From contig NZ_CP015039.1 in the NCBI RefSeq assembly GCF_002079305.1, positions 2,712,001 to 2,776,000 of the forward strand: DNA of 64,000 nt, in the 5' to 3' direction. Position 1 is the stretch's first letter. The number at the start of each line of letters is the position of its first letter. This document shows, one piece after another, positions 41,482 through 51,075 of this stretch. The position numbers and the translations under genes are program-made. The notes under the pieces were generated by a model that did no database searches, was not told where the DNA came from, and saw nothing but the letters and a program-made list of their open reading frames with translations. This stretch comes from Rhodovulum sp. P5. Lineage in GTDB: Bacteria; Pseudomonadota; Alphaproteobacteria; Rhodobacterales; Rhodobacteraceae.

Positions 41482-42771
41482 ATGGACGGCGTCGGCGTCA
41501 TCGATCGGTTCCTGGAGGTCTTCACGACCTACATCGACAGCGGGTTCGGGCTGCTCGGCGGCGATGTCGCCTTTCTTGCCACGACGCTGATTGTCATCGA
41601 CGTCACGCTCGCGGCACTGTTTTGGGCTTGGGGTGCCGATGACGATATCATCGGACGGCTCGTCAAGAAGACGCTCTTCGTCGGCGTCTTCGCCTACATC
41701 ATCAGCAACTGGAACACGCTCGCGCGCATCGTCTTCGAGAGTTTCGCGGGGTTGGGTCTCGTCGCCACCGGCGGCGCGATCGGTGCGGGCGAGCTATTGC
41801 AGCCCGGACGCATCGCCGCCGTCGGGCTCGAAGCCGGGCAACCGATCCTGGAATCCATCGCCGACCTGATGGGGTTTGTCTCCTTCTTCGAGAACTTCAT
41901 CCAAATCTCGATCCTGCTCTTCGCATGGATGGTCGTGCTGCTCTCCTTCTTCATCCTCGCGATCCAGCTCTTCGTTACCCTCATCGAGTTCAAGCTCGCG
42001 ACGCTCGCGGGCTTCATCCTCGTGCCCTTCGGCCTCTTCAACAAGACCGCCTTCATGGCCGAGCGCGTGCTCGGCCTCGTCATCTCGTCCGGGGTCAAGG
42101 TGCTCGTGCTCGCCGTCATCGTCGGCATCGGCTCGACGATCTTCGGGGAGTTCACCGCCGGGTTCACGGGTGAGCCCACCATCGAGGACGCGATGGCCGT
42201 CGTCCTCGCTGCGCTGTCGCTGCTCGCGCTCGGCATCTTCGGCCCCGGCATCGCAAACGGCATCGTCTCGGGCGGTCCGCAGCTCGGCGCAGGCGCAGCG
42301 GTGGGAGCCGGCCTCGCAGCAGGCGGTGTTGTCGCGGGAGGTCTCGCAGGCGCAAAGATCGCCGGAGCCGCCGGTGGAGCCGCCCTGCGCGGCGGTTCTG
42401 CCGTCGCCGGTGGCGCTTCGACCGCCTTCAAGATCGGCGCGGCCTCGGGCACGTCCACGGCCGGGAAAGCCGCGAGCGGCATAGCGGCCATCGGTCAGGC
42501 CGGAGTCAATACCGCCGTCAGCCCCCTCAAGCGCGCCGTCGGCGACAGCTATCGCTCGGGCTCACGCGCCGCCTTCGAAGCCACGGGCGGCAAGTTCAGT
42601 AATTCCCCGTCTTCCATGCCCACGCCCGCCAATGACGGACCGCCCGCCTGGGCGCGCCGCATGAAGCGCCAGCATAGCCTTCAGCACGGCACCGCCGTCG
42701 CCGCACACGCCATCCGCTCCGGCGATGGCGGCGGCGCGGGCACGGCCGTCAGCCTTTCGGAGAGATCATGA
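41482..42771 (+). CDS. trbL: TrbL (VirB6-like) channel protein
   Basis: A 429-residue polytopic inner-membrane protein with about six helices in residues 20-270 and a Gly/Ala-rich, low-complexity C-terminus (GAGAAVGAGLAAGGVVAGGL). It forms part of the inner-membrane channel. Start 3 nt after the TrbK-alt stop; trbF overlaps the end by ATGA. Confidence 0.92.
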   Translation: MDGVGVIDRFLEVFTTYIDSGFGLLGGDVAFLATTLIVIDVTLAALFWAWGADDDIIGRLVKKTLFVGVFAYIISNWNTLARIVFESFAGLGLVATGGAIGAGELLQPGRIAAVGLEAGQPILESIADLMGFVSFFENFIQISILLFAWMVVLLSFFILAIQLFVTLIEFKLATLAGFILVPFGLFNKTAFMAERVLGLVISSGVKVLVLAVIVGIGSTIFGEFTAGFTGEPTIEDAMAVVLAALSLLALGIFGPGIANGIVSGGPQLGAGAAVGAGLAAGGVVAGGLAGAKIAGAAGGAALRGGSAVAGGASTAFKIGAASGTSTAGKAASGIAAIGQAGVNTAVSPLKRAVGDSYRSGSRAAFEATGGKFSNSPSSMPTPANDGPPAWARRMKRQHSLQHGTAVAAHAIRSGDGGGAGTAVSLSERS

Positions 42772-43450
42772 GATTCAAGCGACCCAGCGTGCGATACGCA
42801 AAGACCCCAGACCCCGTTACCCCCTACCAGAAAGCCTCCCAGGTGTGGGACGAGCGCATGGGCTCCGCCCGCGTCCAGGCCCTCAACTGGCGCCTCATGG
42901 CCATCGGATGCCTCGCCACGACGGCGACCTTCGGCCTCGCGCTGGTCTGGCAATCGACGCAAGGCACGATCGTGCCCTACGTCGTCGAGGTCGATCGGCT
43001 CGGCGCGGCTCAGGCCGTCGCGCCCGCAACTGCCAACTACCGCCCGACCGATCCGCAGATCGCCTTCCACCTCGCGCGTTTCATCGAGAATGTCCGCCAG
43101 GTTCCCGCCGACCCGATCGTGCTCCGCCAGAACTGGCTCAGGGCCTACGATTTCACGACCGATCGCGGCTCCGTCGCGCTCAACGACTTCGCCCGCGAGA
43201 ACGACCCCTTCGCCCGCGTCGGCGAGGTCCAAGTCACTGCGGAGATCTCCAGCGTCATCCGCGCCTCCGACAACAGCTTCCGCGTCGCCTGGACGGAACG
43301 CCGCTATGTGAACGGCCAACTCTCCGGCACCGAACGCTGGACCGGCATCCTCAGCGTCGTCGTCCAACCACCCCGCGATGCCGAACGCCTCCGCAAGAAT
43401 CCCCTCGGCGTCTTCGTCCACGCCATCAACTGGTCAAGGGAGAACGCCCA

Positions 43451-43454
<4 letters not shown>
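42768..43454 (+). CDS. trbF: TrbF (VirB8-like) protein
   Basis: A 228-residue VirB8-type protein with one N-terminal membrane helix (RLMAIGCLATTATFGLALVW) and a periplasmic domain (YVVEVDRLGAAQAV, FIENVRQVPADPIVLRQNWL). It is a scaffold of the inner-membrane complex. Its stop overlaps trbG by ATGA. Confidence 0.93.
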
Positions 43455-44491
<1,037 letters not shown>

Positions 44492-44494
44492 GCC

Positions 44495-45718
44495 ATGACC
44501 GGCACCGAAAACCAGCAACAAGACGACCACCCCGAAGAGCCGCCACGCACCGAACAGGACATCGCCAAGGAACTGCGCCTGCGGCCCGATCCGCCACGGG
44601 TCATGCGGCTCTCGCGCAAGGCGATCACTGTTCTGGCCGTCGCGGGCGGGCTCGGCATCGGCGCGATCCTGATCGTCGCCTTGCAAGGTTCCGATCAAGG
44701 CGATGGGCCGTCAGAACTCTTCTCGACGGAACGGGTCCAAGAGGCCGAGGGCCTTTTGGGTCTGCCGCGCGACTACGCATCGATCCCACAGCTCGGGCCA
44801 CCGCTTCCGGGAGAACTCGGACGTCCCGTTCTATCGGCGCAGCAGCGGGGTGAACCCGTGCCCGTCGTGCCGGCGACCGGCCCAGCTGTCGATCCGGAAG
44901 AACAACTTCGCTTGCAGGAGGCCGAAGCCGCGCGGCTCGCAACGCTCTTTGCCGACGCGAGGACGAACGGCGCGGGTGCTGCGAACCCACAAACTGCACC
45001 GGTCGCAGCCCCAAGCCCTAGCTTGCAAGGGCTGTTCCCGGCATCGGCCGGGCAGGCACGACAACCGGACACGACGGAGCGACAGGAAGCCTTCTTGGAT
45101 CGCGAGGTCGACCGACGGACCACTGCCGCGGACCGCGTGCAGTCACCGGCGAGCCCTTACGTCTTGCAGGCTGGATCGGTGATCGAGGCGGCGCTTCTAA
45201 CGGGGCTGCGCTCGGATCTACCCGGACAGATTACCGCGCAGGTCACCGCAAACGTCTATGACAGCCCGACCGGGCAATTTTTATTGATCCCCCAGGGCGC
45301 GCGCCTGTTGGGCGAATATGACAGCAGCGTGGAGACCGGCCAGCGCCGCCTGCTGCTCGCTTGGACGCGCCTGATTCTGCCTGGCGGTCGCTCCATCGTC
45401 CTCGAACGCCAGCCCGGCACCGACCAGGCCGGATATGCGGGCCTCGAAGACGGTGTCGACAACCACTGGGGTCAGCTCTTTCGCGCGGCCGGTCTCGCCA
45501 CCATCCTCAATATCGGCCTCGAAACCGGTGAGGGTGGCGGCGATGAGATCGCCGAAGCGATCCGCGACGGCACACAGGATACGATCGGCCGCGCGGGCGA
45601 GGCCATTGTTCAGCGCCAGCTTCAGATTCCGCCGACACTGACGATCCGACCGGGATTTCCCGTTCGGGTGATGGTCACACGCGATCTCGTTCTCGAACCT
45701 TATGGAGATGCGCGATGA
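44495..45718 (+). CDS. trbI: TrbI (VirB10-like) protein
   Basis: A 407-residue VirB10-type protein: cytoplasmic tail, one membrane helix (AITVLAVAGGLGIGAILIVA), Pro/Gln-rich linker and a C-terminal domain (YVLQAGSVIEAALLTGLRSD, FLLIPQGARLLGEYDSSV). It spans both membranes and links energy to the channel. The 3' end overlaps the DUF2274 gene by 4 nt. Confidence 0.93.
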   Translation: MTGTENQQQDDHPEEPPRTEQDIAKELRLRPDPPRVMRLSRKAITVLAVAGGLGIGAILIVALQGSDQGDGPSELFSTERVQEAEGLLGLPRDYASIPQLGPPLPGELGRPVLSAQQRGEPVPVVPATGPAVDPEEQLRLQEAEAARLATLFADARTNGAGAANPQTAPVAAPSPSLQGLFPASAGQARQPDTTERQEAFLDREVDRRTTAADRVQSPASPYVLQAGSVIEAALLTGLRSDLPGQITAQVTANVYDSPTGQFLLIPQGARLLGEYDSSVETGQRRLLLAWTRLILPGGRSIVLERQPGTDQAGYAGLEDGVDNHWGQLFRAAGLATILNIGLETGEGGGDEIAEAIRDGTQDTIGRAGEAIVQRQLQIPPTLTIRPGFPVRVMVTRDLVLEPYGDAR

Positions 45719-45960
45719 GCAAGCTGAAGCTGGGAAATATCCGCAACGACAAGCCGGTCAAGGTCACGGTAGAACTGCCCGCGCAGGTCCATCGAGACCT
45801 AGCGGTCTATGCGGAAATCCTCGGCGCGGAGAATGGCCAGACGCTCGAGGCCGCGAAGCTCATCGCGCCAATGCTGGAGCGGTTCATGAAGACCGACCGC
45901 GGCTTTGCGAAGCTCAGGAAAGAGCGCCGTTCCGCTTCGCCTCGATCCTTGCGAGACTGA
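45715..45960 (+). CDS. DUF2274 family protein
   Basis: An 81-residue protein with the DUF2274 pattern KLGNIRNDKPVKVTVELPAQ and HRDLAVYAEILGAENGQTLE. It regularly closes trb operons in alphaproteobacterial ICEs. The function is unknown; the motif hints at a ribbon-helix-helix DNA-binding fold. Its 3' end overlaps the convergent LysR gene by 47 bp. Confidence 0.88.
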   Translation: MSKLKLGNIRNDKPVKVTVELPAQVHRDLAVYAEILGAENGQTLEAAKLIAPMLERFMKTDRGFAKLRKERRSASPRSLRD

Positions 45961-46822
45961 TGAAGCGCCGGAGTGCGGGATTGTCGTTTTCCGGACGCCA
46001 AGCCAAAGAGACTGGGAGACTCTCTTCAGCGCCAAGAATGGGGCGAGTCGACACAGTTGGATAACGTGTGGCCGCAGATTGATCTGCGGTCAAAGCCGCT
46101 CCGAAACCAAGTGCGACGAGGCCCATCACATCTCCTCCGCCAAGCATATGATGGTGGAACTTGGCACGACAACCAAGTTCTGAAAAACGAATGGTCATAC
46201 GTTTCTCAATCTCGAGCTGATCATCCGATGACCCTATCAGGAGTGTTCGTTGAGCTAGGTCTGTCCACGTTACGTCTCGCTCGCCGGCCCACTGGTCGTT
46301 GTCAGCGATTGCAATTACGATCCTTTTAGAGCCAAGGGAGAGCTGGTCCCCAAACTCACTGGGTGGGACGCCCATGACGAACCCGAGATCCACTTCCCGG
46401 TGGCTCAGGCGGGTAAACGTCTCGTCTTTCTCTAACCTATGAAACTCTAATCTTACATCGGGATGCGCTTTTGAAAATGCGCTCAACAACTCTCGAGCGA
46501 TCGAGTCCCGCAAGCTGATACTTAACGCGATTAGGAGTTTTCCCTCGTCCCCAACCGCGCATGTCCTTGCGTCTCGTACTGCCACTTCAATTTTTTTGCT
46601 TGCGCTTCGCGTAGTTGCCACAAACCTTCTGCCCGCATAGGTCAAGCTGGCACCAGTTGTTTGACGCTCAAAGACTGAGATGCCGAGAAATTCTTCGACT
46701 TTGTGTACCCGACGAGAAACAGCGGATTGACCTATACCAAGCTTCTGCCCTGCTTTGCGAAAGCTACCCGCGGCAGCCACAACGCGAAGTATTTCCAGAT
46801 CACGCAGATCAATGCCGATCAC
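45914..46822 (-). CDS. LysR-family regulator
   Basis: A 302-residue LysR-type regulator: N-terminal HTH (LEILRVVAAAGSFRKAGQKL, GIGQSAVSRRVHKVEEFLGI) and a substrate-binding domain. A LysR gene convergent with DUF2274 is frequent at the end of these trb loci, so it may belong to the backbone. The overlap of 47 bp with DUF2274 in convergent orientation could allow antisense effects. The inducer is unknown. Confidence 0.88.
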   Translation of the reverse strand: MIGIDLRDLEILRVVAAAGSFRKAGQKLGIGQSAVSRRVHKVEEFLGISVFERQTTGASLTYAGRRFVATTRSASKKIEVAVRDARTCAVGDEGKLLIALSISLRDSIARELLSAFSKAHPDVRLEFHRLEKDETFTRLSHREVDLGFVMGVPPSEFGDQLSLGSKRIVIAIADNDQWAGERDVTWTDLAQRTLLIGSSDDQLEIEKRMTIRFSELGCRAKFHHHMLGGGDVMGLVALGFGAALTADQSAATRYPTVSTRPILGAEESLPVSLAWRPENDNPALRRFISLARIEAKRNGALS

Positions 46823-46917
46823 CGGAATTTCTCCTTAGTTCGCAATCGACTGCCTTCAGCTTGAGAGAGCTGAAAGAGCTTTTGGCAACATGGAAGCCAA
46901 AACCGCTTAACATCAAA

Positions 46918-47301
46918 TCAGACGCTGATGTTCGCAAAGGCGGCTTTTGCTGCAGTAACGGCGTTCATCGCAGCGGGAACGCCAGCATAAACCGATACTT
47001 GCAGGACGATTTCGACGATTTCTTCTCGCGTCACGCCCGTATTCATCGCGGCTCTTATATGGAACTCAAGCTGCCCCTGAGCGGTGCCCATGGCCGCCAG
47101 CATGGCAACGGTGAGCATTTCACGCGTGCGTAGATCAATTCCATCACGGCTGACGATATCGGAGAAGGCATAGCCCAGAATGAGTTCTGCTGCCTCGGGC
47201 GAAAAGGCATCAAGATTGGCCTGGACCCGGTTCGGTGCACCCGGCTCAAGCCGTTCAAGCAGGCCCATGGCGGATGCGAGAGGCTCTCTTTCCCGGCTCA
47301 T
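46918..47301 (-). CDS. Carboxymuconolactone decarboxylase family protein
   Basis: A 127-residue all-helical protein of the CMD family ([60 protein letters not shown]). It lacks the CxxC of AhpD-type members, so a decarboxylase/isomerase-like role is more likely than peroxidase support. ATG 47301 overlaps the stop of the aldo-keto reductase gene (ATGA); a longer frame is rejected. The two form a unit under the divergent LysR regulator. Confidence 0.85.
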   Translation of the reverse strand: MSREREPLASAMGLLERLEPGAPNRVQANLDAFSPEAAELILGYAFSDIVSRDGIDLRTREMLTVAMLAAMGTAQGQLEFHIRAAMNTGVTREEIVEIVLQVSVYAGVPAAMNAVTAAKAAFANISV

Positions 47302-48362
47302 GCGTTCACCCCTTTCATGCCTTCGACGGTGTAGCGTTCGCCTGAAGCGGCACCGGGCGGGACAAGGCGGTTGAGGTCGTCGAGATCTTCGCGCGTCAGT
47401 TCGACAGAAAGTGCGCCAACATTCTGTTCGAGGTATTTCGAGCGTTTGGTTCCTGGGATGGGAACCATCGAGACGCCATGCTCTTTCCCTTGTGCGATCA
47501 CCCATGCAAGAGCGACCTGTGCTGGGGTGCAGCCTTTGTCCGACGCCATCGCCTGAACCGCTTGCACGATGAACAGGTTGCGATTGATGCTTTCGTCCGC
47601 GAAACGCGGATTGGAACGGCGGAAATCATTGTCGGCCAAGCCATCGGTCGAGCTCATCGCGCCCGTCAGGAATCCACGACCCAAGGGCGAATATGGCACA
47701 AATCCAATCCCCATCTCGCGGCAGGTGTCGAAGACTCCGTCTTCGGGATCGCGCGTCCACAGCGAATACTCCGATTGAAGCGCCGTAATCTGATGAACCG
47801 CATTAGCCCGGCGAAGCGTTGTGGGACTGGCTTCGCAGATCCCGATGTGCCTGATCTTGCCCTCATCCACGAGCTGCGACAGTGCCTCCATCGCTTCTTC
47901 AATCGGCCGTTCTTTCTCGATCCGGTGGATATAGTAGAGATCGATTGTCTCGACCCCGAGACGCTTGAGCGACTTTTCGCAAGCTTCACGAATGTAAGCG
48001 GGATCGTTGGAGATGCCGCGCGCGTAGGCACCAGGTTCTCGGCGGATGCCGAACTTCGTGGCGATCGTCACGGCATCGCTTCCGCGTTCGGCAATCAGGC
48101 GGCCGATCAATTCTTCGTTGTGACCGAGGCCATATGTCTCGGCCGTATCCAGAAAGCTCACGCCAAGGTCGATGGCCCGATTGAGCGTCGCTAAAGACCG
48201 CTCGTCGTCGCGGGGGCCGTAGAATTCACTCATGCCCATACAGCCGAGACCGAGGGCGGAGACGGTCAATGGGTTTTCGGCAGACCCAAGCTGAACTGTC
48301 GAAATCGATGTTGATTCTGGTGCCATTGGTGATGCTCGCTCCATATCCTGTGGTTTATCCAA
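47298..48362 (-). CDS. Aldo/keto reductase
   Basis: A 354-residue NADPH-dependent oxidoreductase: [30 protein letters not shown] with the catalytic Asp/Tyr, TIATKFGI (Lys), [10 protein letters not shown] (His), and [20 protein letters not shown] for cofactor binding. It resembles AKRs of the YajO/AKR13 type that reduce aldehydes and ketones. The N-terminal 15-20 residues may be shorter if a later ATG is used. It is divergent from a LysR gene over 37 bp. Confidence 0.92.
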   Translation of the reverse strand: MDKPQDMERASPMAPESTSISTVQLGSAENPLTVSALGLGCMGMSEFYGPRDDERSLATLNRAIDLGVSFLDTAETYGLGHNEELIGRLIAERGSDAVTIATKFGIRREPGAYARGISNDPAYIREACEKSLKRLGVETIDLYYIHRIEKERPIEEAMEALSQLVDEGKIRHIGICEASPTTLRRANAVHQITALQSEYSLWTRDPEDGVFDTCREMGIGFVPYSPLGRGFLTGAMSSTDGLADNDFRRSNPRFADESINRNLFIVQAVQAMASDKGCTPAQVALAWVIAQGKEHGVSMVPIPGTKRSKYLEQNVGALSVELTREDLDDLNRLVPPGAASGERYTVEGMKGVNA

Positions 48363-48399
48363 ACCTAGACCTGCATGATGTGGACTTGTAGAGAACCCA

Positions 48400-49338
48400 A
48401 TGCATCCCTATGCTGCAAATATGCAGCACTCTGACTGGAACACCATTCGGGATTTTCTAGCGGTCGCGCGAGGCGGTAGCCTCAATCAGGCCGCCAACAC
48501 ACTGGGTGTCAATGCAACCACCGTTGGCAGACGCGTAGAGTCATTAGAGGCAGCCTTGGGTGTACGCCTCTTCCAAAGGGCGCAAACAGGATTCGTTCTC
48601 ACCGACGAAGGTCGCGATCTTGTCGATCCCGCCGAGAAGGTTGAGGATGCCGCACTGGCGTTCGAGCGCCGCGCTGAGCCTACTGATACAGTAAGCGGTC
48701 ACGTTCGACTGGCGACAGCCGAAAACCTCGCCAACTTTATCATCCTCCCAGCGTTGAGTTCGCTGCGCAGAAAGCACCCCAATCTAGTGGTTGAGGTCTT
48801 GACCGACGTTCAATCCGCCAACCTTCATCGACGGGAAGCGGACCTCGCGCTTCGGTTGGTCCGCCCAACCCAGGGCAACGTCACGATCAAACGGTTGGGT
48901 GAAATGCGCTATGGCCTCTACGCATCGTCCGAGTATCTCTCTCAACAGGGCGGTACTGAAGTTAGGAGCGACGCGGGCCGTCTCGACACAGATCAGTTCA
49001 TCGCTTGGTCAGACAACTATCAAAACCTTCCGGCAGCAAAATGGGTTGAACGAACCCTTCAGGGTCGAAGTCCGGCACTTGTCGCTACCAGTCTCTATGC
49101 ACAGTTGGTCGCTGCGCGCGAGAGTCTTGGGATGGCGGTCTTGCCGTGCTTTCTGGCAGCGAGCGAGCCAACCCTGCGCCACGTGCCAAGTGAAGCGGAT
49201 ACCATAAAACAAGACCTATGGGTTGTCTTGCACTCTGACCTGGTCGCATCGGCCCGAGTTAGGGCAGTTGCTGACTTTGTGGAAGAGATTGTGACCAATA
49301 ACATGGGAAAACTCTCGAAATTCAGCGAGAAACATTGA
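48400..49338 (+). CDS. LysR-family regulator
   Basis: A 312-residue LysR-type regulator ([40 protein letters not shown]). The short divergent spacer to the aldo/keto reductase gene makes it the likely regulator of the reductase/decarboxylase pair. ATG 48421 ([12 protein letters not shown]) is an alternative start. It is the last protein gene before the tRNA; whether it belongs to the element or the host cannot be decided, but its AT-richer composition is closer to the element. Confidence 0.88.
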   Translation: MHPYAANMQHSDWNTIRDFLAVARGGSLNQAANTLGVNATTVGRRVESLEAALGVRLFQRAQTGFVLTDEGRDLVDPAEKVEDAALAFERRAEPTDTVSGHVRLATAENLANFIILPALSSLRRKHPNLVVEVLTDVQSANLHRREADLALRLVRPTQGNVTIKRLGEMRYGLYASSEYLSQQGGTEVRSDAGRLDTDQFIAWSDNYQNLPAAKWVERTLQGRSPALVATSLYAQLVAARESLGMAVLPCFLAASEPTLRHVPSEADTIKQDLWVVLHSDLVASARVRAVADFVEEIVTNNMGKLSKFSEKH

Positions 49339-49475
49339 AGAGTTTTGCCGAGGTGACCTGAGGCTGCGCATTTATGAGCCGCGACGCGAACCTCTGTGAT
49401 GGCAGGCAACGAACATTGTCGTTACCTTCATGCATCTTCTGCGATAGTCTGCTCCAAAAGTGCCAAGTAAGCAGC

Positions 49476-49645
49476 GCGTAAGCAGGTGTCACCGAAGCTG
49501 CCCAATTCTATCTATATGATTTTATTGAAGAAATGGCGCACCCGAGAGGATTCGAACCTCTGGCCTCCGCCTTCGGAGGGCGGCGCTCTATCCAGCTGAG
49601 CTACGGGTGCATACCGTTCGCGAGATGCTTACGCCATGCTTACGC
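49476..49645. repeat. Four GTAAGCA repeats around the tRNA gene
   Basis: GTAAGCA occurs at 49467-49473 and 49478-49484 on the plus strand and twice in inverted orientation right of the tRNA, inside the tandem ATGCTTACGC repeats at 49625-49634 and 49636-49645. Three of the four extend to GCGTAAGCA. They may be recombinase arm sites, tRNA promoter elements or chance. Confidence 0.4.
49534..49610 (-). tRNA. tRNA-Arg (anticodon CCG)
   Basis: Read on the minus strand, the cloverleaf is complete: acceptor GCACCCG/CGGGTGC, D arm GCTC...GAGC, anticodon stem CCGCC/GGCGG with loop CTCCGAA (anticodon CCG), T arm AGAGG-TTCGAAT-CCTCT, discriminator G and an encoded CCA. The anticodon reads CGG. The 3' end faces the element, the usual side for insertion by a P4-type recombinase. 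Confidence 0.96.
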
Positions 49646-50035
49646 GAGATTTTCGGCCTCTTGAAGAGCGAACCCGATATCCGCTCAAGCCGTTGTTTAG
49701 TCACTTCTTTCTTCATGCACCTTTCGCCATCACCAGACTTGACATCCGCCTTCGGAGGGCCAAGGTGCTTTGGTGTTTTAATTACTTTTCCCCGCGGTTG
49801 CCTGCGGGATGCACGCTTTGCGCCAAACGCCCCCTGCAAGCGCCGGACCGCCTGTTGCCGCGGGCCCGCAGTCGGCCGGGGACATTACGCAATCACGCTT
49901 CGTACCAAACCGAGGTACGTGGTTGCGACCGATTGCATCGGGCCGGCCGGCGTTGACCGAGATCAAGGTCGGCCGGTTCGGAAGCCGACATGGATGGGCA
50001 TGTTTCCGGGGCTGTGCCAGGAGGAGGCCGGAAAT
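49611..50035. other. Region between tRNA-Arg and the ATPase operon
   Basis: A 425-bp stretch without a supported gene. It holds the tandem ATGCTTACGC repeats next to the tRNA, a 16-bp copy of the tRNA anticodon region (49745-49760) and an AT-rich part near 49775-49790 before composition turns to the host level. Promoters for the tRNA (minus) and for the ATPase operon (plus) must be here. Open frames crossing it lack ribosome-binding sites. Confidence 0.45.
49745..49760. repeat. 16-bp copy of the tRNA-Arg anticodon region
   Basis: TCCGCCTTCGGAGGGC is identical to 49566-49581, the anticodon loop and 3' stem of tRNA-Arg, in the same orientation and 179 bp away. Anticodon loops are frequent crossover sites of tyrosine recombinases, so it may be an old attachment-site scar. 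The sequence is also partly self-complementary, which makes chance less improbable. Confidence 0.5.
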
Positions 50036-50392
50036 ATGGGGGACGACGCCAAGGCGTCCGTCGGATCGATGTCCGGCGGCGCGGCTGATAATGTGCTTGA
50101 ACAGGTGCTTCGGGCCGAGCGCGAGGCCGAGGACCGTGTTGCCGATGCGCGTCTGTGTGCGGAACGCACCATCGACGCCGCCCGTACTGCTGCTCAAGCC
50201 GTGGAGCGGACCACGGACCGGAGGCTGGAGGCGATCCGGCGCAGCTATGGCCAGCAGACCGACGCCCTCGCGCAGGACATCGCGGCTCATGCCATTGACG
50301 AGACCGGCACAGGCACGGCGCCCGTCGATGAAGAAGCGGCCCGGCGCGCGGCATTGCGGATCGCCCGGCGGCTTGTCGGGCTTCCCGAATGA
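50036..50392 (+). CDS. V/A-type ATPase subunit G/H-like (peripheral stalk)
   Basis: A 118-residue, almost entirely helical and charged protein (LEQVLRAEREAEDRVADARL) with coiled-coil character and a short C-terminal helix (RRAALRIARRLVGLPE). It fits the stalk subunit that pairs with subunit E. ATG 50036 has GGAGG 8 nt upstream; earlier in-frame starts lack a site. It is the first gene of a nine-gene operon with overlapping ends. Confidence 0.75.
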   Translation: MGDDAKASVGSMSGGAADNVLEQVLRAEREAEDRVADARLCAERTIDAARTAAQAVERTTDRRLEAIRRSYGQQTDALAQDIAAHAIDETGTGTAPVDEEAARRAALRIARRLVGLPE

Positions 50393-51075
50393 CGCAGCGG
50401 TCGCCGGCATCCGCCTATGTTCTGGCGCGTATCCACGCGCGGCACGGCCTGCGGGCCGGGGATGCGGACTGGGCGCGCCTTGCGGCCCATCGGGACTATC
50501 ACGGCTATCTCAAGGCTGTGGCGGGCACGCCATTGGCCCCGTTCGTCGCAAATCTGCCGGCCGATGCCGATATTCACGGGGTCGAGCGTCACATGCGCGC
50601 CGTGTGGAGCGTCTATGTCGCGGACATTGCGCAGTGGCACGGTCCCGATGTCCGCGGCGCATTGCGGCGGCTGATCGACCTGCCTGCCTTGCCCGCCCGC
50701 GGCTATCTTGCGCGTGGTGAGGCGCAGCCGGGTTGGCTGACCGCCCCCGAAACCGGCGATCTGGATGCTGCGTCCGGCGATGGTTCAGCGCTGACTGTCT
50801 GGCGCACGGGGGTCCTGCGGGCGCTGCCGGACCGGACGGTTCGCCAAGTCGCAAAGGAAATGCTCGACGAGTTGATCGCCGTCGGGGACGGGGGCGTGCC
50901 GCATGCCGGTCCGCTCCGCGCCAAGGCGCAGCGGCTGTTTCGCCGCAGTCGTCACCCCATGGGACGCGTGCTTGCCCATCTGGCCTGCGTGGCAAGCGAT
51001 CTGCTTGAGTTGCGGGGGGAACTTTGTGTGCGGCTCGCGCTGGGCGATGTCGGGGCGCGAGAGGGGGCTTCCTGA
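50389..51075 (+). CDS. V/A-type ATPase subunit C-like
   Basis: A 228-residue Ala/Arg-rich helical protein in the position of the subunit that couples the rotor axle to the c-ring (YVLARIHARHGLRAGDADWA; FRRSRHPMGRVLAHLACVAS). The sequence is divergent, and I recognise it mainly by size and by its place between the stalk and I subunits. The start overlaps the preceding stop by ATGA, and the stop overlaps the next start (TGATG). Confidence 0.6.
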   Translation: MTQRSPASAYVLARIHARHGLRAGDADWARLAAHRDYHGYLKAVAGTPLAPFVANLPADADIHGVERHMRAVWSVYVADIAQWHGPDVRGALRRLIDLPALPARGYLARGEAQPGWLTAPETGDLDAASGDGSALTVWRTGVLRALPDRTVRQVAKEMLDELIAVGDGGVPHAGPLRAKAQRLFRRSRHPMGRVLAHLACVASDLLELRGELCVRLALGDVGAREGAS

